In this document: one piece after another, positions 17,770 through 26,535 of the stretch
Numbering within the stretch: position 1 is the stretch's first letter
How the letters are laid out: each line of letters opens with the position of its first letter
Assembly: GCA_964423615.1 (NCBI GenBank)
Contig: CAYRFQ010000001.1
Coordinates: 261,463 to 325,462 of the forward strand
Direction: 5' to 3'
DNA length: 64,000 nucleotides
From: CAYRFQ01 sp964423615
GTDB taxonomy: Bacteria; Planctomycetota; Planctomycetia; Gemmatales; Gemmataceae
Made by a program: the position numbers and the translations under genes
Notes under the pieces: model-generated
The model's database searches: none
What the model was told of the DNA's origin: nothing
Seen by the model: only the letters and a program-made list of their open reading frames with translations

Positions 17770-19185
17770 TTATGAGTTCTTGCAACGTGTACGGGGTGAT
17801 CCTAACTGCATGACCGCTTCCGGGCTAATCAGTCGATCGAATTCTTCACCACTTAGTAGTCCGCTTTCAATGACGACTTGCCGCAACGGTGTTCCTTCGT
17901 TGTAACTGATGACCGCGAGCTCCTGAGCCTTCTCGTACCCGAGCACGCCCACCAAACAGGTTGCTGTGACTCCCGATGATTCGACTTGCTCCTGACAATG
18001 ACGAGCGTTCGCCTCGATCCCAGTAACACAGTATTCGGTGAAAACTCGACAGGCACGACGAAGTAGGCTCAGGGACATCAACAGGCTGTCAGCAATCAAG
18101 GGATAGAACTGGTTCAGTTCCAGGTTGCCCGTTGAGCAGGCAAGGACGACCATCTGGTCATGGCCGAGAACGGCCAGGGCACACTGGGCGACTGCCTCTG
18201 GAATCACAGGATTCACCTTGCCGGGCATGATGGAAGACCCTGCCTGGCGTGCGGGTAGTCGGATTTCGCCCAGACCAGCATCGGGGCCAGAGGCGAGCAG
18301 CCGCAGGTCATTGCTGACCTTGAGTAGACTGGAAGCGGTCGCACGCAAGATGCCGCTCACTTCTACCAGAGCATCGGTGTTCTGTGTGGCTTCGACGAGG
18401 TTCTCGGCTCGGGCCACCCCCAGTCCAGTGAGGTCACGCAGATGTTCGATGGCCCGGAAGATGTACTCGCGGGGTGCCCCAAGTCCAGTGCCGATGGCTG
18501 TGCCGCCCAGGTTCACAACCCGCAGCCGTTCCTCGCACTTGGACACACGCCAGCGGTCGCGGGCAAAGGCCTCGGCATATGCTGCCATTTGGCGACCGAG
18601 GGTAATTAGCACTGCATCCTGGAGCTGGGTTCGTCCGACTTTCACGATGGAAGCGAAATCGCGTTCCTTGGCCTGGAACGCATCGACGAGGTCGGTGAGG
18701 TCGAGTTCCAGCTCACGCACGGCGTAAATGGCGGCAATACGCAACGCTGTCGGATAAGTATCATTGGTCGACTGGTGACGGTTGACATCATCCAGGGAGT
18801 GCAACACTTGATGGTCACCGGGGCTTCGACCCAGGAGGACGAGGGCTCGGTTAGCGAGCACCTCATTGACATTCAGATTCGTTGATGTCCCCGCTCCTCC
18901 CTGTAATGCATCGACCACGATATGTTGGTCGAGTTCTCCACGTATCATTTCCTCGCAGGCGCTCTCGAGGGCAGAGAAGACATCATCCTTGAAAAACCCA
19001 AGTTCGCGGTTGGTCTTGGCACAAGCGAGTTTGACCATTCCGTAGGCATGAATCAGTTCACACTGGACGGGTCTTCCCGCGAGAGGGAAGTTTTCCAGAG
19101 CGCGAGCAGTGTGGACCCCGTACAGGGCAGCGCGGGGCACTTGCATTGGCCCAAGCAGGTCGGACTCTGTACGGTGGTCGTTCAT
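17770..19185 (-). CDS. aspA: Aspartate ammonia-lyase
   Basis: A 471-residue member of the aspartase/fumarase superfamily, which splits L-aspartate into fumarate and ammonia. The family signature loop is GSSIMPGKVNP; the upstream catalytic region HQSTNDTYPTALR and the VGRTQLQDAV helix match aspartases better than fumarases. A good ribosome binding site (CGAGGG) precedes ATG 19185. The gene is embedded between hydG and hydF with gaps of 29 and 11 bp, so it is co-expressed with the maturases. Aspartase genes are recurrent neighbours of hydEFG. A role in supplying ammonia for the bridging dithiomethylamine is plausible but inferred; general anaerobic aspartate catabolism is the alternative. Confidence 0.9.
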   Translation of the reverse strand: MNDHRTESDLLGPMQVPRAALYGVHTARALENFPLAGRPVQCELIHAYGMVKLACAKTNRELGFFKDDVFSALESACEEMIRGELDQHIVVDALQGGAGTSTNLNVNEVLANRALVLLGRSPGDHQVLHSLDDVNRHQSTNDTYPTALRIAAIYAVRELELDLTDLVDAFQAKERDFASIVKVGRTQLQDAVLITLGRQMAAYAEAFARDRWRVSKCEERLRVVNLGGTAIGTGLGAPREYIFRAIEHLRDLTGLGVARAENLVEATQNTDALVEVSGILRATASSLLKVSNDLRLLASGPDAGLGEIRLPARQAGSSIMPGKVNPVIPEAVAQCALAVLGHDQMVVLACSTGNLELNQFYPLIADSLLMSLSLLRRACRVFTEYCVTGIEANARHCQEQVESSGVTATCLVGVLGYEKAQELAVISYNEGTPLRQVVIESGLLSGEEFDRLISPEAVMQLGSPRTRCKNS

Positions 19186-19214
19186 GGTTCCCTCGTTGAA
19201 AGGTCGGAGAGTCT

Positions 19215-20645
19215 TTAGAAGAATAGGTCTCGTTCATCTGTATCGCGGATGCATTCCAGGCGACAACCGAGTTCGTGCTGTAGAGCCGGGTTGGGAATCT
19301 TCGCCTGCTCCGCTTCGACGACCTTTTCCCCGAGAGCCTTTGTTTCAGGTGAAGCGTGGTCGACGAGGTACTCCATCAAGGTGCTCAGTGCATTGGGTGT
19401 ACATAACCTCTCGATGAAGCCGGGAATGGCAAACTCCATGAAGTGTGGTCCAGTACGGCCAAGTCGATAACAGGCTGTGCAAAAGCTCGGAATGTAACCG
19501 TCTTTTAGAAGCTGGTGTACGATGTTGTCTAGGGACCGGATGTCGCCCAGTTCGAATTGTTCGCGTTCGGGCATTTGTTGCTGGGCATCCCCTGCCTCGA
19601 CGTAGCCGCCTAGTTCGATTCGGCTGCCGGCGTCGATTTGGGACACTCCAAAACCCATGATTTCGTTTCGTAGTTCGGCGGGTTCCCTCGCGGTCAGGAT
19701 CATGCCCGTGTAAGGGACGCTGAGGCGAAGGATGGCGACGAGTCGTTTGAAGTCGTAGTCGCTGACCTGCCAGCGTGGATCCAGTTCAACTCCAGAGGCG
19801 GGTCTCAGGCGTGGGAAGCTGATGGTGTGGGGACCGCAGTTGTAACGATCTTGCAAGAACAGGGCGTGCTTGACCATACCCAGGACTTCGAAACGCCAGT
19901 CGTACAAGCCGAACAGGGCACCGATCCCGACATCATCACAGCCGGCTTCCATGGCTCGACTGAGAGCATCCAGCCGCCAAAGGTAATCTCCCTTGCGGGT
20001 GTTCTGAGGATGTACCTTGGCGTAGGTGGCGTGGTGGTAGGTTTCCTGGAAGACCTGATAAGTGCCGATGCCGGCTTCATGAACCTTGCGGTAGCCTTCC
20101 ATGTCGAGGGGAGCGGCGTTGATGTTGACCCGGCGTATCTCCCCCTTGGAGAGTTGCGTCGCATACACCTTGTGCACCGTTTGGGCGATGAAGTCGGCGT
20201 CGTATTGAGCGTGCTCGCCGCACACCAAGATCAAACGCTTGTGACCAGTTGCAATGAGGGCTTCCACCTGCTGGGTGACTTCGTCGTCCGACAATGTTCG
20301 ACGAATGGCGGCAGGATTGGAACGGCGGAAGCCACAATACGTGCAATCATTGACACAGTAATTGCCAATGTACAGGGGAGCGAACAGGACGATACGATTC
20401 CCGTAGACGTCACGTTTTAGTTGGCGAGCAGCTTCGAAGATTTCCTCGACCAGTTCGGGCTGCGTGGCATTGAGGAGGGTAGCACTCTCGGCCACGGTCA
20501 ATGGTTCTTTGGCCATGCTCTTGGCAATGACCTCGCGAACTTGGGTTGGGCTTACCGGCCGGTCGAGGAGTTTTTCGAGTGCTGCGTCGTCGATGAAATC
20601 TTCACTTTTGTAGCCGGTACTGATGTTCAGAGGATAGCTAATCAT
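19215..20645 (-). CDS. hydG: [FeFe]-hydrogenase maturase HydG (radical SAM tyrosine lyase)
   Basis: A 476-residue radical SAM enzyme that cleaves tyrosine to make the CO and CN ligands of the H-cluster. The radical SAM cluster motif is CVNDCTYCGFR (CxxxCxxC). The second, C-terminal cluster motif is intact: CTACYRLG, followed by a cysteine exactly 22 residues on (FIERLC), the HydG-specific CX2CX22C. That motif separates it from the related thiazole enzyme ThiH, which lacks it. Good ribosome binding site (CGGAGGG) before ATG 20645. It lies 24 bp after hydE and 29 bp before aspA, in the same transcription unit. Confidence 0.95.
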   Translation of the reverse strand: MISYPLNISTGYKSEDFIDDAALEKLLDRPVSPTQVREVIAKSMAKEPLTVAESATLLNATQPELVEEIFEAARQLKRDVYGNRIVLFAPLYIGNYCVNDCTYCGFRRSNPAAIRRTLSDDEVTQQVEALIATGHKRLILVCGEHAQYDADFIAQTVHKVYATQLSKGEIRRVNINAAPLDMEGYRKVHEAGIGTYQVFQETYHHATYAKVHPQNTRKGDYLWRLDALSRAMEAGCDDVGIGALFGLYDWRFEVLGMVKHALFLQDRYNCGPHTISFPRLRPASGVELDPRWQVSDYDFKRLVAILRLSVPYTGMILTAREPAELRNEIMGFGVSQIDAGSRIELGGYVEAGDAQQQMPEREQFELGDIRSLDNIVHQLLKDGYIPSFCTACYRLGRTGPHFMEFAIPGFIERLCTPNALSTLMEYLVDHASPETKALGEKVVEAEQAKIPNPALQHELGCRLECIRDTDERDLFF

Positions 20646-20669
20646 GATTCCCTCCGGGATGATTTGGTG

Positions 20670-21728
20670 TCATGTTGAGAATGTGCGAATTTGGAAGTTG
20701 GGAGAAGAACCAGGACCCTTGCCGATGGTTCGACCGAGACCAGTGATTCGCTTCTGAAGACAGCTTTTGCACTTTGCTGCGGCGTCGCGCACGCATGCCT
20801 TGTTGGGATAGATTTCGTAAGCCAGTCGTTCCTCGTTGGGAGTCACGTTGGGCATGACGACGTTAGCTCCCCTCTGAAGGCCCTTTTCCCGACCGTTGAC
20901 GGGGTTGATCGTTGCCAAGGCTGTTGTGCTTGGGATGTTGGCCTGGGGACAGAGTAAACGTGTCAAGGCAATGACCTTGTAGGTCATTTCTTCGGTGTTC
21001 GGTACCTGGTCCTCTGTCGGAAATGGAAATCGAGCTGGTTCGCGGCCGAGCGGCGTCTGTGGGTGGGCGATGTAAGGGCCGACGCCGATCATGTCGAGAT
21101 CAATTTGGGCAAACAGGAGCAGATCCGAAGCGAGGTCATCGTAGCTTTGGCCTGGCACTCCGATCATGACCCCGCTACCCACCTCGTACCCGAGTTCACG
21201 CAAGGTCGAGAGCAACAACAGACGGTCGCAATCCTTGCCTTTCGCTGGAGGATGAATCCGACGGAACAGGGTCGGATTGGAGGTCTCGAACCGAAGCAGG
21301 TAGCGATCAGCTCCAGCCTGTCGCCAGGATTCCAACTCGGCAACTGATCGTTCGCCGAGACTGAGGGTAATGGCGAGGTTCGTTTCTTGTTTGATCCGGT
21401 CGATGACCCGATACATCCAAGTAGGATCCAGTTCAGGATCCTCTCCGGACTGGAGCACCACGGTTCCGTAACCAAGGGCAACGGTCTGGTGGGCACATTC
21501 CAGGATTTGCTCAGCGGAAAGACGGTAGCGAGGTAACTCGGTGTTTCCGGCCCTCAGCCCACAGTAGGTGCACTGTCGGACACAGCAATTGGAGAACTCG
21601 ATCAGCCCGCGCAGGTGGACCGCGTTTCCGACTTCTTCGCGACGAAGGGCGTCCGCCTGTTGCCAGAGTGCTTGAAGTCTAGCAGTGTCGTTTTCCCTGA
21701 GCCATTCGAGAATCGTAGCACGGTTCAT
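20670..21728 (-). CDS. hydE: [FeFe]-hydrogenase maturase HydE (radical SAM)
   Basis: A 352-residue radical SAM protein acting with HydG in assembly of the binuclear iron site; current models have it converting a cysteine-bound Fe(CO)2CN synthon. The cluster motif is CVRQCTYCGLR. The TIM-barrel order is typical for HydE/BioB-like enzymes (TVVLQSGEDPELD, AITLSLGERS, YLLRFETSNP). The C-terminal CxxxxxxxCxxC-like sequence (CVRDAAAKCKSC) may bind the optional second cluster seen in some HydE. I start at ATG 21728 (MNRATILEWL); the open frame extends upstream into hydA but without family similarity. It lies 25 bp downstream of hydA. Confidence 0.95.
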   Translation of the reverse strand: MNRATILEWLRENDTARLQALWQQADALRREEVGNAVHLRGLIEFSNCCVRQCTYCGLRAGNTELPRYRLSAEQILECAHQTVALGYGTVVLQSGEDPELDPTWMYRVIDRIKQETNLAITLSLGERSVAELESWRQAGADRYLLRFETSNPTLFRRIHPPAKGKDCDRLLLLSTLRELGYEVGSGVMIGVPGQSYDDLASDLLLFAQIDLDMIGVGPYIAHPQTPLGREPARFPFPTEDQVPNTEEMTYKVIALTRLLCPQANIPSTTALATINPVNGREKGLQRGANVVMPNVTPNEERLAYEIYPNKACVRDAAAKCKSCLQKRITGLGRTIGKGPGSSPNFQIRTFST

Positions 21729-21753
21729 GATCTCGTTCTCCTTTTGCTCTTCT

Positions 21754-23517
21754 TCACTTCTGGTAGAGCGGCCGGGCTGTGTAGGTAGTGTGCAGGAGTT
21801 CGTGAGCTTTGTGACTGAGCGGAGCTCCCAGGAACTCCTGGTAGAGTTTCTGGATGAACGGATTGTCGTGGGACTTTCGGCGTCGGCGAGACCTGTCGTC
21901 AGCGTAGAGGCCAGCAGCGCGTGCCACCCGCAGGTCGTCCTGGGTTCCGTAAGGTTGACCACCACCGCCGATACACCCTCCTGGACAGGCCATGACTTCG
22001 ATGAGGTGGTAAGGTGGTTCCTCGCCTTTTTCACGGGCTTCTCGGACTTGTTCGATGACTGTGTCCACGTTTTTCAGTCCATGAGCGACCGCCAATCGGA
22101 CTTCCTGACCGTTCAGCGTTATGGAAGTTTGGCGAACGCCCTCGAGTCCTCTCACGTTCTCGAATTCACAGGCATCGTCTGGCAGATCGGTTTTGGTAAC
22201 CATTTTGTGGGCAGTCCGTAAGGCAGCCTCCATGACTCCCCCCGTGACTCCGAAAATGGTCCCCGCTCCTGAGTAATCACCGAGCAAGTTGTCGGGTTCT
22301 TCGGCGGGAAGATCTGGGAAATTGATTCCTGCCTGTTTGATCATCCGAGCCAGCTCGCGAGTGGTGAGAACGCAATCCACGTCGCGGAAACCCGAGGCAT
22401 ACATTTCATCTGTCCGCGTGGTCTCGTACTTCTTGGCTGTACACGGCATGATGGAAACTGAGAATATTTTTTTGGGTTCGATGGCTGCGTTCTGGGCGTA
22501 GTAGGTCTTGATCAACGCTCCGATCATCGCGTGCGGGCTTTTGGCTGAGGAAAAGTGTGGGATCATGTCACCATGCATCTTTTCCATGTAGTCGACCCAC
22601 GAGGGACAGCACGTCGTGATCAGGGGCAGCAGGCCATTACCTCCCAGTCTTTGGACGAATTCGGAGGCCTCTTCCATGATCGTGAGGTCGGCCCCGAAGT
22701 TGGTGTCGAAAACCGCATCGAAGCCGAGTCGACGCAGGGCGTTGTAGAGTTGTCCGGTGAGCTGAGTTCCGGGTGGCAAGCCGAATGGCTCGCCGATGGC
22801 CACACGGACGGCGGGGGCAATTTGGACGGCACAGTGGACGTTGGGATCTTTCAGGGCGTCCCAAACGCGTTCGGTTTCGTCGTACTCGAAGATGGCACCG
22901 GTGGGACAGTGAGCCGCACACTGACCACAACGGACACAGGGTGATTCGGCCAGGTTGATCTCTCCGGCAGGCGAGATGCGGGTATCGAAGCCTCTGTCCA
23001 GAAAACACAGTGCCCAGACGTTTTGTTCTTCTTGACAAGCGATGACGCATCGGCCACAGGAGATACACTTGCGGGGTTCGAGCACCACGGCCTTCGTCGA
23101 TTCGTCTTTGGGCAAGTCGGGGACGATGGAGGGAAACGGCATGTCGCGGATGCCAAACTCGGCAGCCTTGTCTTGCAACTCACACGATCCATTCCGCCCA
23201 CAAGTGAAACACTCGTTGGGGTGCTTGGACAGGATCATTTCGATGGTCGTCCGCCTGACCTCGACCAACTCGGGGTCGCGGGTAACGATGTTCATGTCGT
23301 TTTCCAAAGCCGTGCAGCAAGCGCGAGGAAACTTATTCGATCCCTCGACTCGAACGACACACAGGCCACAAGCTGCCGTGGGTGGTAGGTCGGGGTGCTT
23401 GCACAGGACGGGAATGTTGACATGGACGGAACGGGCGGCTTCGAGGATGGTCGTTCCTTCGGGGACCTCGACAACGAGGTCGTCGATCTTGGCCCGTATT
23501 GTCTTGGTTTCGTTCAT
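21754..23517 (-). CDS. hydA: [FeFe]-hydrogenase catalytic subunit HydA (HydABC/Hnd type)
   Basis: A 587-residue enzyme that interconverts H2 with protons and electrons. Domains in order: plant-type [2Fe-2S] (Cys39, 50, 53, 67); His-ligated [4Fe-4S] (His99, Cys103, 106, 112); two [4Fe-4S] (CISCGRC at 151, CVRCGQC at 194); H-cluster domain with L1 TTCCPSW (301), L2 MPCTAKKYE (357) and L3 EVMACPGGCIGGGGQP (507); small-subunit-like C terminus. All H-cluster cysteines and the proton-transfer cysteine (first Cys of TTCCP) are present, so it should be catalytic. It lacks the extra C-terminal [2Fe-2S] domain of Thermotoga HydA and is close in length to HndD. ATG 23517 has an AGAGGTG site. It lies directly after hydB. 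Confidence 0.95.
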   Translation of the reverse strand: MNETKTIRAKIDDLVVEVPEGTTILEAARSVHVNIPVLCKHPDLPPTAACGLCVVRVEGSNKFPRACCTALENDMNIVTRDPELVEVRRTTIEMILSKHPNECFTCGRNGSCELQDKAAEFGIRDMPFPSIVPDLPKDESTKAVVLEPRKCISCGRCVIACQEEQNVWALCFLDRGFDTRISPAGEINLAESPCVRCGQCAAHCPTGAIFEYDETERVWDALKDPNVHCAVQIAPAVRVAIGEPFGLPPGTQLTGQLYNALRRLGFDAVFDTNFGADLTIMEEASEFVQRLGGNGLLPLITTCCPSWVDYMEKMHGDMIPHFSSAKSPHAMIGALIKTYYAQNAAIEPKKIFSVSIMPCTAKKYETTRTDEMYASGFRDVDCVLTTRELARMIKQAGINFPDLPAEEPDNLLGDYSGAGTIFGVTGGVMEAALRTAHKMVTKTDLPDDACEFENVRGLEGVRQTSITLNGQEVRLAVAHGLKNVDTVIEQVREAREKGEEPPYHLIEVMACPGGCIGGGGQPYGTQDDLRVARAAGLYADDRSRRRRKSHDNPFIQKLYQEFLGAPLSHKAHELLHTTYTARPLYQK

Positions 23518-23537
23518 GGGTGGCACCTCTATTTGGT

Positions 23538-25181
23538 CTAGGCGGGGGTAACCGCTTCCTGGTATTCGTTTTCGAAGTATTGCAGTGTGGACAACACCGG
23601 ATTGGGTGCCGTTTGGCCCAATCCGCATAACGATGCCACCTTCATCGCTTGAGAGATCCTTCGGAGCTGTTTGATGTCTTCGTGGCTGCCCTTTCCGTCG
23701 GCTAGTTTTTCGAGCAACAGCAACATGTGCTTGCCACCGATCCGGCAAGGAGCACATTTGCCACACGATTCGTCGACACAGAAGCCGAGGTAGAATCGAG
23801 CGATGTCGACCATCGAGTCTCCGTCTTCCATGACGATCAGACCGCCTGAACCCATGATCGAGCCGAGTTCCATGAGGTGCTCAAAACTGACCGGTGTGTC
23901 GAGCAGGTTCGCCGGAATGACGCCTCCGGAGGGGCCCCCGGTTTGGACGGCCTTGACTGGTTTGCCGGAGGCCGTCCCTCCGCCGATGTCCATGACGAGT
24001 TCGCGGAGGGTTGTTCCCATGGGGATTTCGACGAGGCCGGAGTTGGCCACGGATCCTGTGATCGCGAAGACCTTGGTGCCGCGAGATTTCTCGGTCCCCA
24101 TGCTGGCATACCAATCTGCCCCGTGCAACATGATGCGTGGGATGGTGGCCAGAGTCTCGACGTTGTTGATACAGGTAGGGGCATCCCAAAGTCCCTTGAC
24201 GGAGGGGTACGGTGGCCTGGGTAGGGGGGTACCTCGCTTACCTTCGATGGAGGCGATAAGGGCTGTTTCTTCACCACATACAAAGGCCCCTGCTCCCAGT
24301 CGAACCTCGACACTGAAATTGAACCCACTGCCGAAGATGTCCTTGCCGAGTAGCTTGGCCTTGCGGGCCTGTCGGATGGCCTGTTCGACTCGCTCGACTG
24401 CGAGTTGGTACTCAGCTCGGATGTAGAAGTACCCTTGGTTGGCGCCCATGGCATAGCCACCAATGATCATCCCCTCGATGATCGAGTGTGGATCGCCTTC
24501 GAGGACCGAGCGGTCCATGTAGGCACCAGGGTCGCCCTCGTCGCCATTGCAGATGATGAACTTTTCCTCTCCTTGGGCGGCTCGAGTGAATTTCCATTTG
24601 AGGCCTGTTGGGAAGCCAGCTCCTCCCCGACCTCGGAGACCACTTTGGATGATTTCCTCGATGACCTCTTCAGGAGTTTTTTCCAATAGCACCTGGGCGG
24701 CAGCCTTGTAGCCATCGGCGGCCAGGTATTCATCGACACTGATTGGGTCGATCAGCCCTGCGTTTCGAAGAACAACTCGCTTTTGTCGGCTGAAGAAGGG
24801 ACTCTCGAGGGGAAGGAGGTGGTCTGGTAGCACACTCTTGGGGTCGGGTGAGGTCGGATTTTCCAGCGCTGGAGCGAGGTACTTGTCGACAAGCGGTTCG
24901 GCGGTCTCTTTGCTGATCTCGCTGAACAGGACTTCGGGTCGGTCGGGCTGGGCGACCCGGACGAGAGGACCCTCGCTGCACAAGCCCATGCAACCAGTAC
25001 CGATGATCTGAACTTTTTCTTCTATGTTCCGAGTTGCAAGGGCTTCCTTCAGTCCTTCCTGTGTCCCTTTGCCTCCGTTGGACAGGCAGCCGGTGCCCGC
25101 ACAACAAAGGACTCGGCAGCCGATCTGCTTTTGTTTGTCTCGTTCTTTTTGGGCTCTTTCGGCCAGTTCTACCTGGTTCAT
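23538..25181 (-). CDS. hydB: Hydrogenase NAD(H)-linked flavoprotein subunit HydB (NuoF-like)
   Basis: A 547-residue diaphorase subunit that passes electrons between NAD(H) and HydA through FMN. Residues about 20-100 form a thioredoxin-fold [2Fe-2S] domain (CCAGTGC...GCMGLC). The FMN/NADH domain shows LRGRGGAGFPTG and ICNGDEGDPGAYMDR. A [4Fe-4S] site follows (ESCGKCAPC with a last Cys in ASLCGLGQ). The chain stops just after this site, at EAVTPA, and hydA begins 20 bp later. The two-[4Fe-4S] ferredoxin domain that ends HydB of bifurcating enzymes is therefore absent. Start ATG 25181 overlaps the hydC stop by 4 bp, behind GAGGAGG. Confidence 0.93.
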   Translation of the reverse strand: MNQVELAERAQKERDKQKQIGCRVLCCAGTGCLSNGGKGTQEGLKEALATRNIEEKVQIIGTGCMGLCSEGPLVRVAQPDRPEVLFSEISKETAEPLVDKYLAPALENPTSPDPKSVLPDHLLPLESPFFSRQKRVVLRNAGLIDPISVDEYLAADGYKAAAQVLLEKTPEEVIEEIIQSGLRGRGGAGFPTGLKWKFTRAAQGEEKFIICNGDEGDPGAYMDRSVLEGDPHSIIEGMIIGGYAMGANQGYFYIRAEYQLAVERVEQAIRQARKAKLLGKDIFGSGFNFSVEVRLGAGAFVCGEETALIASIEGKRGTPLPRPPYPSVKGLWDAPTCINNVETLATIPRIMLHGADWYASMGTEKSRGTKVFAITGSVANSGLVEIPMGTTLRELVMDIGGGTASGKPVKAVQTGGPSGGVIPANLLDTPVSFEHLMELGSIMGSGGLIVMEDGDSMVDIARFYLGFCVDESCGKCAPCRIGGKHMLLLLEKLADGKGSHEDIKQLRRISQAMKVASLCGLGQTAPNPVLSTLQYFENEYQEAVTPA

Positions 25182-25666
25182 GATGTGACCTCCTCACTAC
25201 TTTCCCGTGTTTTGTCGACGATGTCTTTGGCATTCCCGAGTTTCAGCTTGCCATAAACTCCCTCATTGACAGTGACGACCGGCGCCAGCCCGCAGCAACC
25301 AAGGCATCGGACCGACTGGAGGTGCATTTCTCCATCGGGGGTCGTCTCGCCTTCTTCGATTCCCAGATGATCGCGGAGTTCATCGACAATCTTAGAGGCA
25401 CCCTTGAGGTGGCAGGCTGTCCCTGTACAAACGGAAACGACATATTTTCCAGGTGACTGGAGCTTGAAGTAGTTGTAAAAGGTCAAGACTTCGTAGATGC
25501 GGGCCAGCGGTATGCCCAGTTCCTTGCCGACTTCCTGGGCAAGGTTGCGAGGCACAAAGCCGTGCTGGTTTTGCAACTCGTGCAGGATCATGATCAGATT
25601 CCCACGTAGCTTTTTCCACTTTTTGAGTGTGATAGCGAGGGGAGATCGGGCTGCATCATTACTCAC
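25178..25666 (-). CDS. hydC: Hydrogenase [2Fe-2S] subunit HydC (NuoE-like)
   Basis: A 162-residue NuoE-type subunit. An N-terminal helical bundle (LRGNLIMILHELQNQHGFVP) precedes a thioredoxin-fold [2Fe-2S] domain with ligands in VCTGTACHLKG and RCLGCCGL. It binds HydB and contributes to the electron path around the flavin. The start is a GTG at 25666: GAAGGAG lies seven bases upstream and no ATG fits the family N terminus. It overlaps hydB by four bases and follows rex by 108 bp that include a GC palindrome. Confidence 0.93.
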   Translation of the reverse strand: MSNDAARSPLAITLKKWKKLRGNLIMILHELQNQHGFVPRNLAQEVGKELGIPLARIYEVLTFYNYFKLQSPGKYVVSVCTGTACHLKGASKIVDELRDHLGIEEGETTPDGEMHLQSVRCLGCCGLAPVVTVNEGVYGKLKLGNAKDIVDKTRESSEEVTS

Positions 25667-25745
25667 CGGATATCTCCTTCCAGAGGGTCTGTGGTGGCGG
25701 CCTGACGGCCGGAAATGAAATCGTTAACTCTCGGCATAGGACCCT

Positions 25746-25759
25746 GGCGCCCGGGCGCC
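25746..25759. repeat. 14-bp perfect GC palindrome between rex and hydC
   Basis: GGCGCCCGGGCGCC is its own reverse complement. A second GC-rich partial repeat (GGCGGCC...GGCC) lies about 35 bp further downstream toward hydC. In the rex-hydC transcript these could form hairpins that set mRNA processing or partial termination between regulator and structural genes. There is no U-run, so I do not call a terminator. Confidence 0.5.
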
Positions 25760-25774
25760 CGTAAGGACGCTGGT

Positions 25775-26434
25775 CTACCTCGGGTCGTCTTTATTTTCCT
25801 GGGATTGGCGGGCCATGAAGGCCACCCTTTCCATGGCTACTGACAGATCGACATTTTCGACATACACCTCGTTGGAGAGTGTGATAGGAATCGGAGCAAA
25901 GTTTAGCACTCCACGAACTCCGGCCTCGGCCATCAGAGAGCCCACTTCCTGGGCGTGCTCGGCTGGCACTGCGACAATGCCCACGTTGGCTTTTTCTTGC
26001 TGCACGACCTGGACTAATTCCTCCAAGGCACGACAGCGATGGCCATGAATTGTGCGACCGATCTTGTGCAAGTCGGTGTCGAAAATCCCGACGAGCCTGA
26101 CTTCGAAACGCTGGTCACCAAAGTAGCTGACGAGGGCTTGCCCCAGGTTGCCTACCCCGGCCAGGACGGCCCGGTCTGTACTGTGGGCATCGGCACCAAG
26201 AAATTCGGCTAGGCATTGCATCAATTGGGGAATGTCGTAGCCCCGAGCGGGGCTACCCAAATACCCCAGCGTCATGACGTCACGGCGAACTTGAGCAGCG
26301 GTCATGCCCGCTCGCTCTGCCAGTTCGTGAGAGAAGACGTGGGTCCGTTTCTGGTCCTTCATTTGTTTGAGGAGCCGACGGTACAGAGCCAGTCGTCCGA
26401 TGATGCGAGCCGACAGTTTTCCCTGAGGAGGCAT
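25775..26434 (-). CDS. rex: Redox-sensing repressor Rex (first gene of hydrogenase operon)
   Basis: A 219-residue Rex protein: an N-terminal winged helix (SHELAERAGMTAAQVRRDV, then GYLGSPARGYDI) and a Rossmann domain that binds NAD(H) (VLAGVGNLGQALVSY). Rex represses fermentative and respiratory genes and lets go when NADH is high. The homology starts at ATG 26434 (MPPQGK); the frame is open further upstream without similarity. It leads the hydrogenase operon and its upstream region carries Rex-type operators, so it is probably autoregulated. A second, clearly different Rex is divergently encoded at 27048. Confidence 0.93.
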   Translation of the reverse strand: MPPQGKLSARIIGRLALYRRLLKQMKDQKRTHVFSHELAERAGMTAAQVRRDVMTLGYLGSPARGYDIPQLMQCLAEFLGADAHSTDRAVLAGVGNLGQALVSYFGDQRFEVRLVGIFDTDLHKIGRTIHGHRCRALEELVQVVQQEKANVGIVAVPAEHAQEVGSLMAEAGVRGVLNFAPIPITLSNEVYVENVDLSVAMERVAFMARQSQENKDDPR

Positions 26435-26467
26435 CTGTGTTCCCCAAATCGTGAGCGGGCGAAAGAC

Positions 26468-26535
26468 TGTGAAAACGATCACACTGTAACATCTGTAACG
26501 TTGTGAATTTTGTAACGTTGTGAATACATTCACAG
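26468..26535 (-). promoter_or_regulatory. Rex-type operator cluster of the hydrogenase operon
   Basis: Two palindromes fit the Rex consensus TTGTGAA-n4-TTCACAA: TTGTGAATACATTCACAG at 26518-26535 and TGTGA-AAACGA-TCACA at 26468-26483. Between them the 14-mer GTAACGTTGTGAAT occurs twice as a direct repeat 17 bp apart (26495-26508 and 26512-26525), each copy holding a TTGTGAA half-site. The cluster lies 34-101 bp upstream of the first rex start codon, a suitable place for promoter control. The binding protein is inferred from the consensus and from the two adjacent rex genes. Confidence 0.8.

Noticed and set aside
16493..17785. Longer HydF start at 17785
   Set aside because: It would overlap aspA by 16 bp and lacks the clear AAAGGAG found before ATG 17758.
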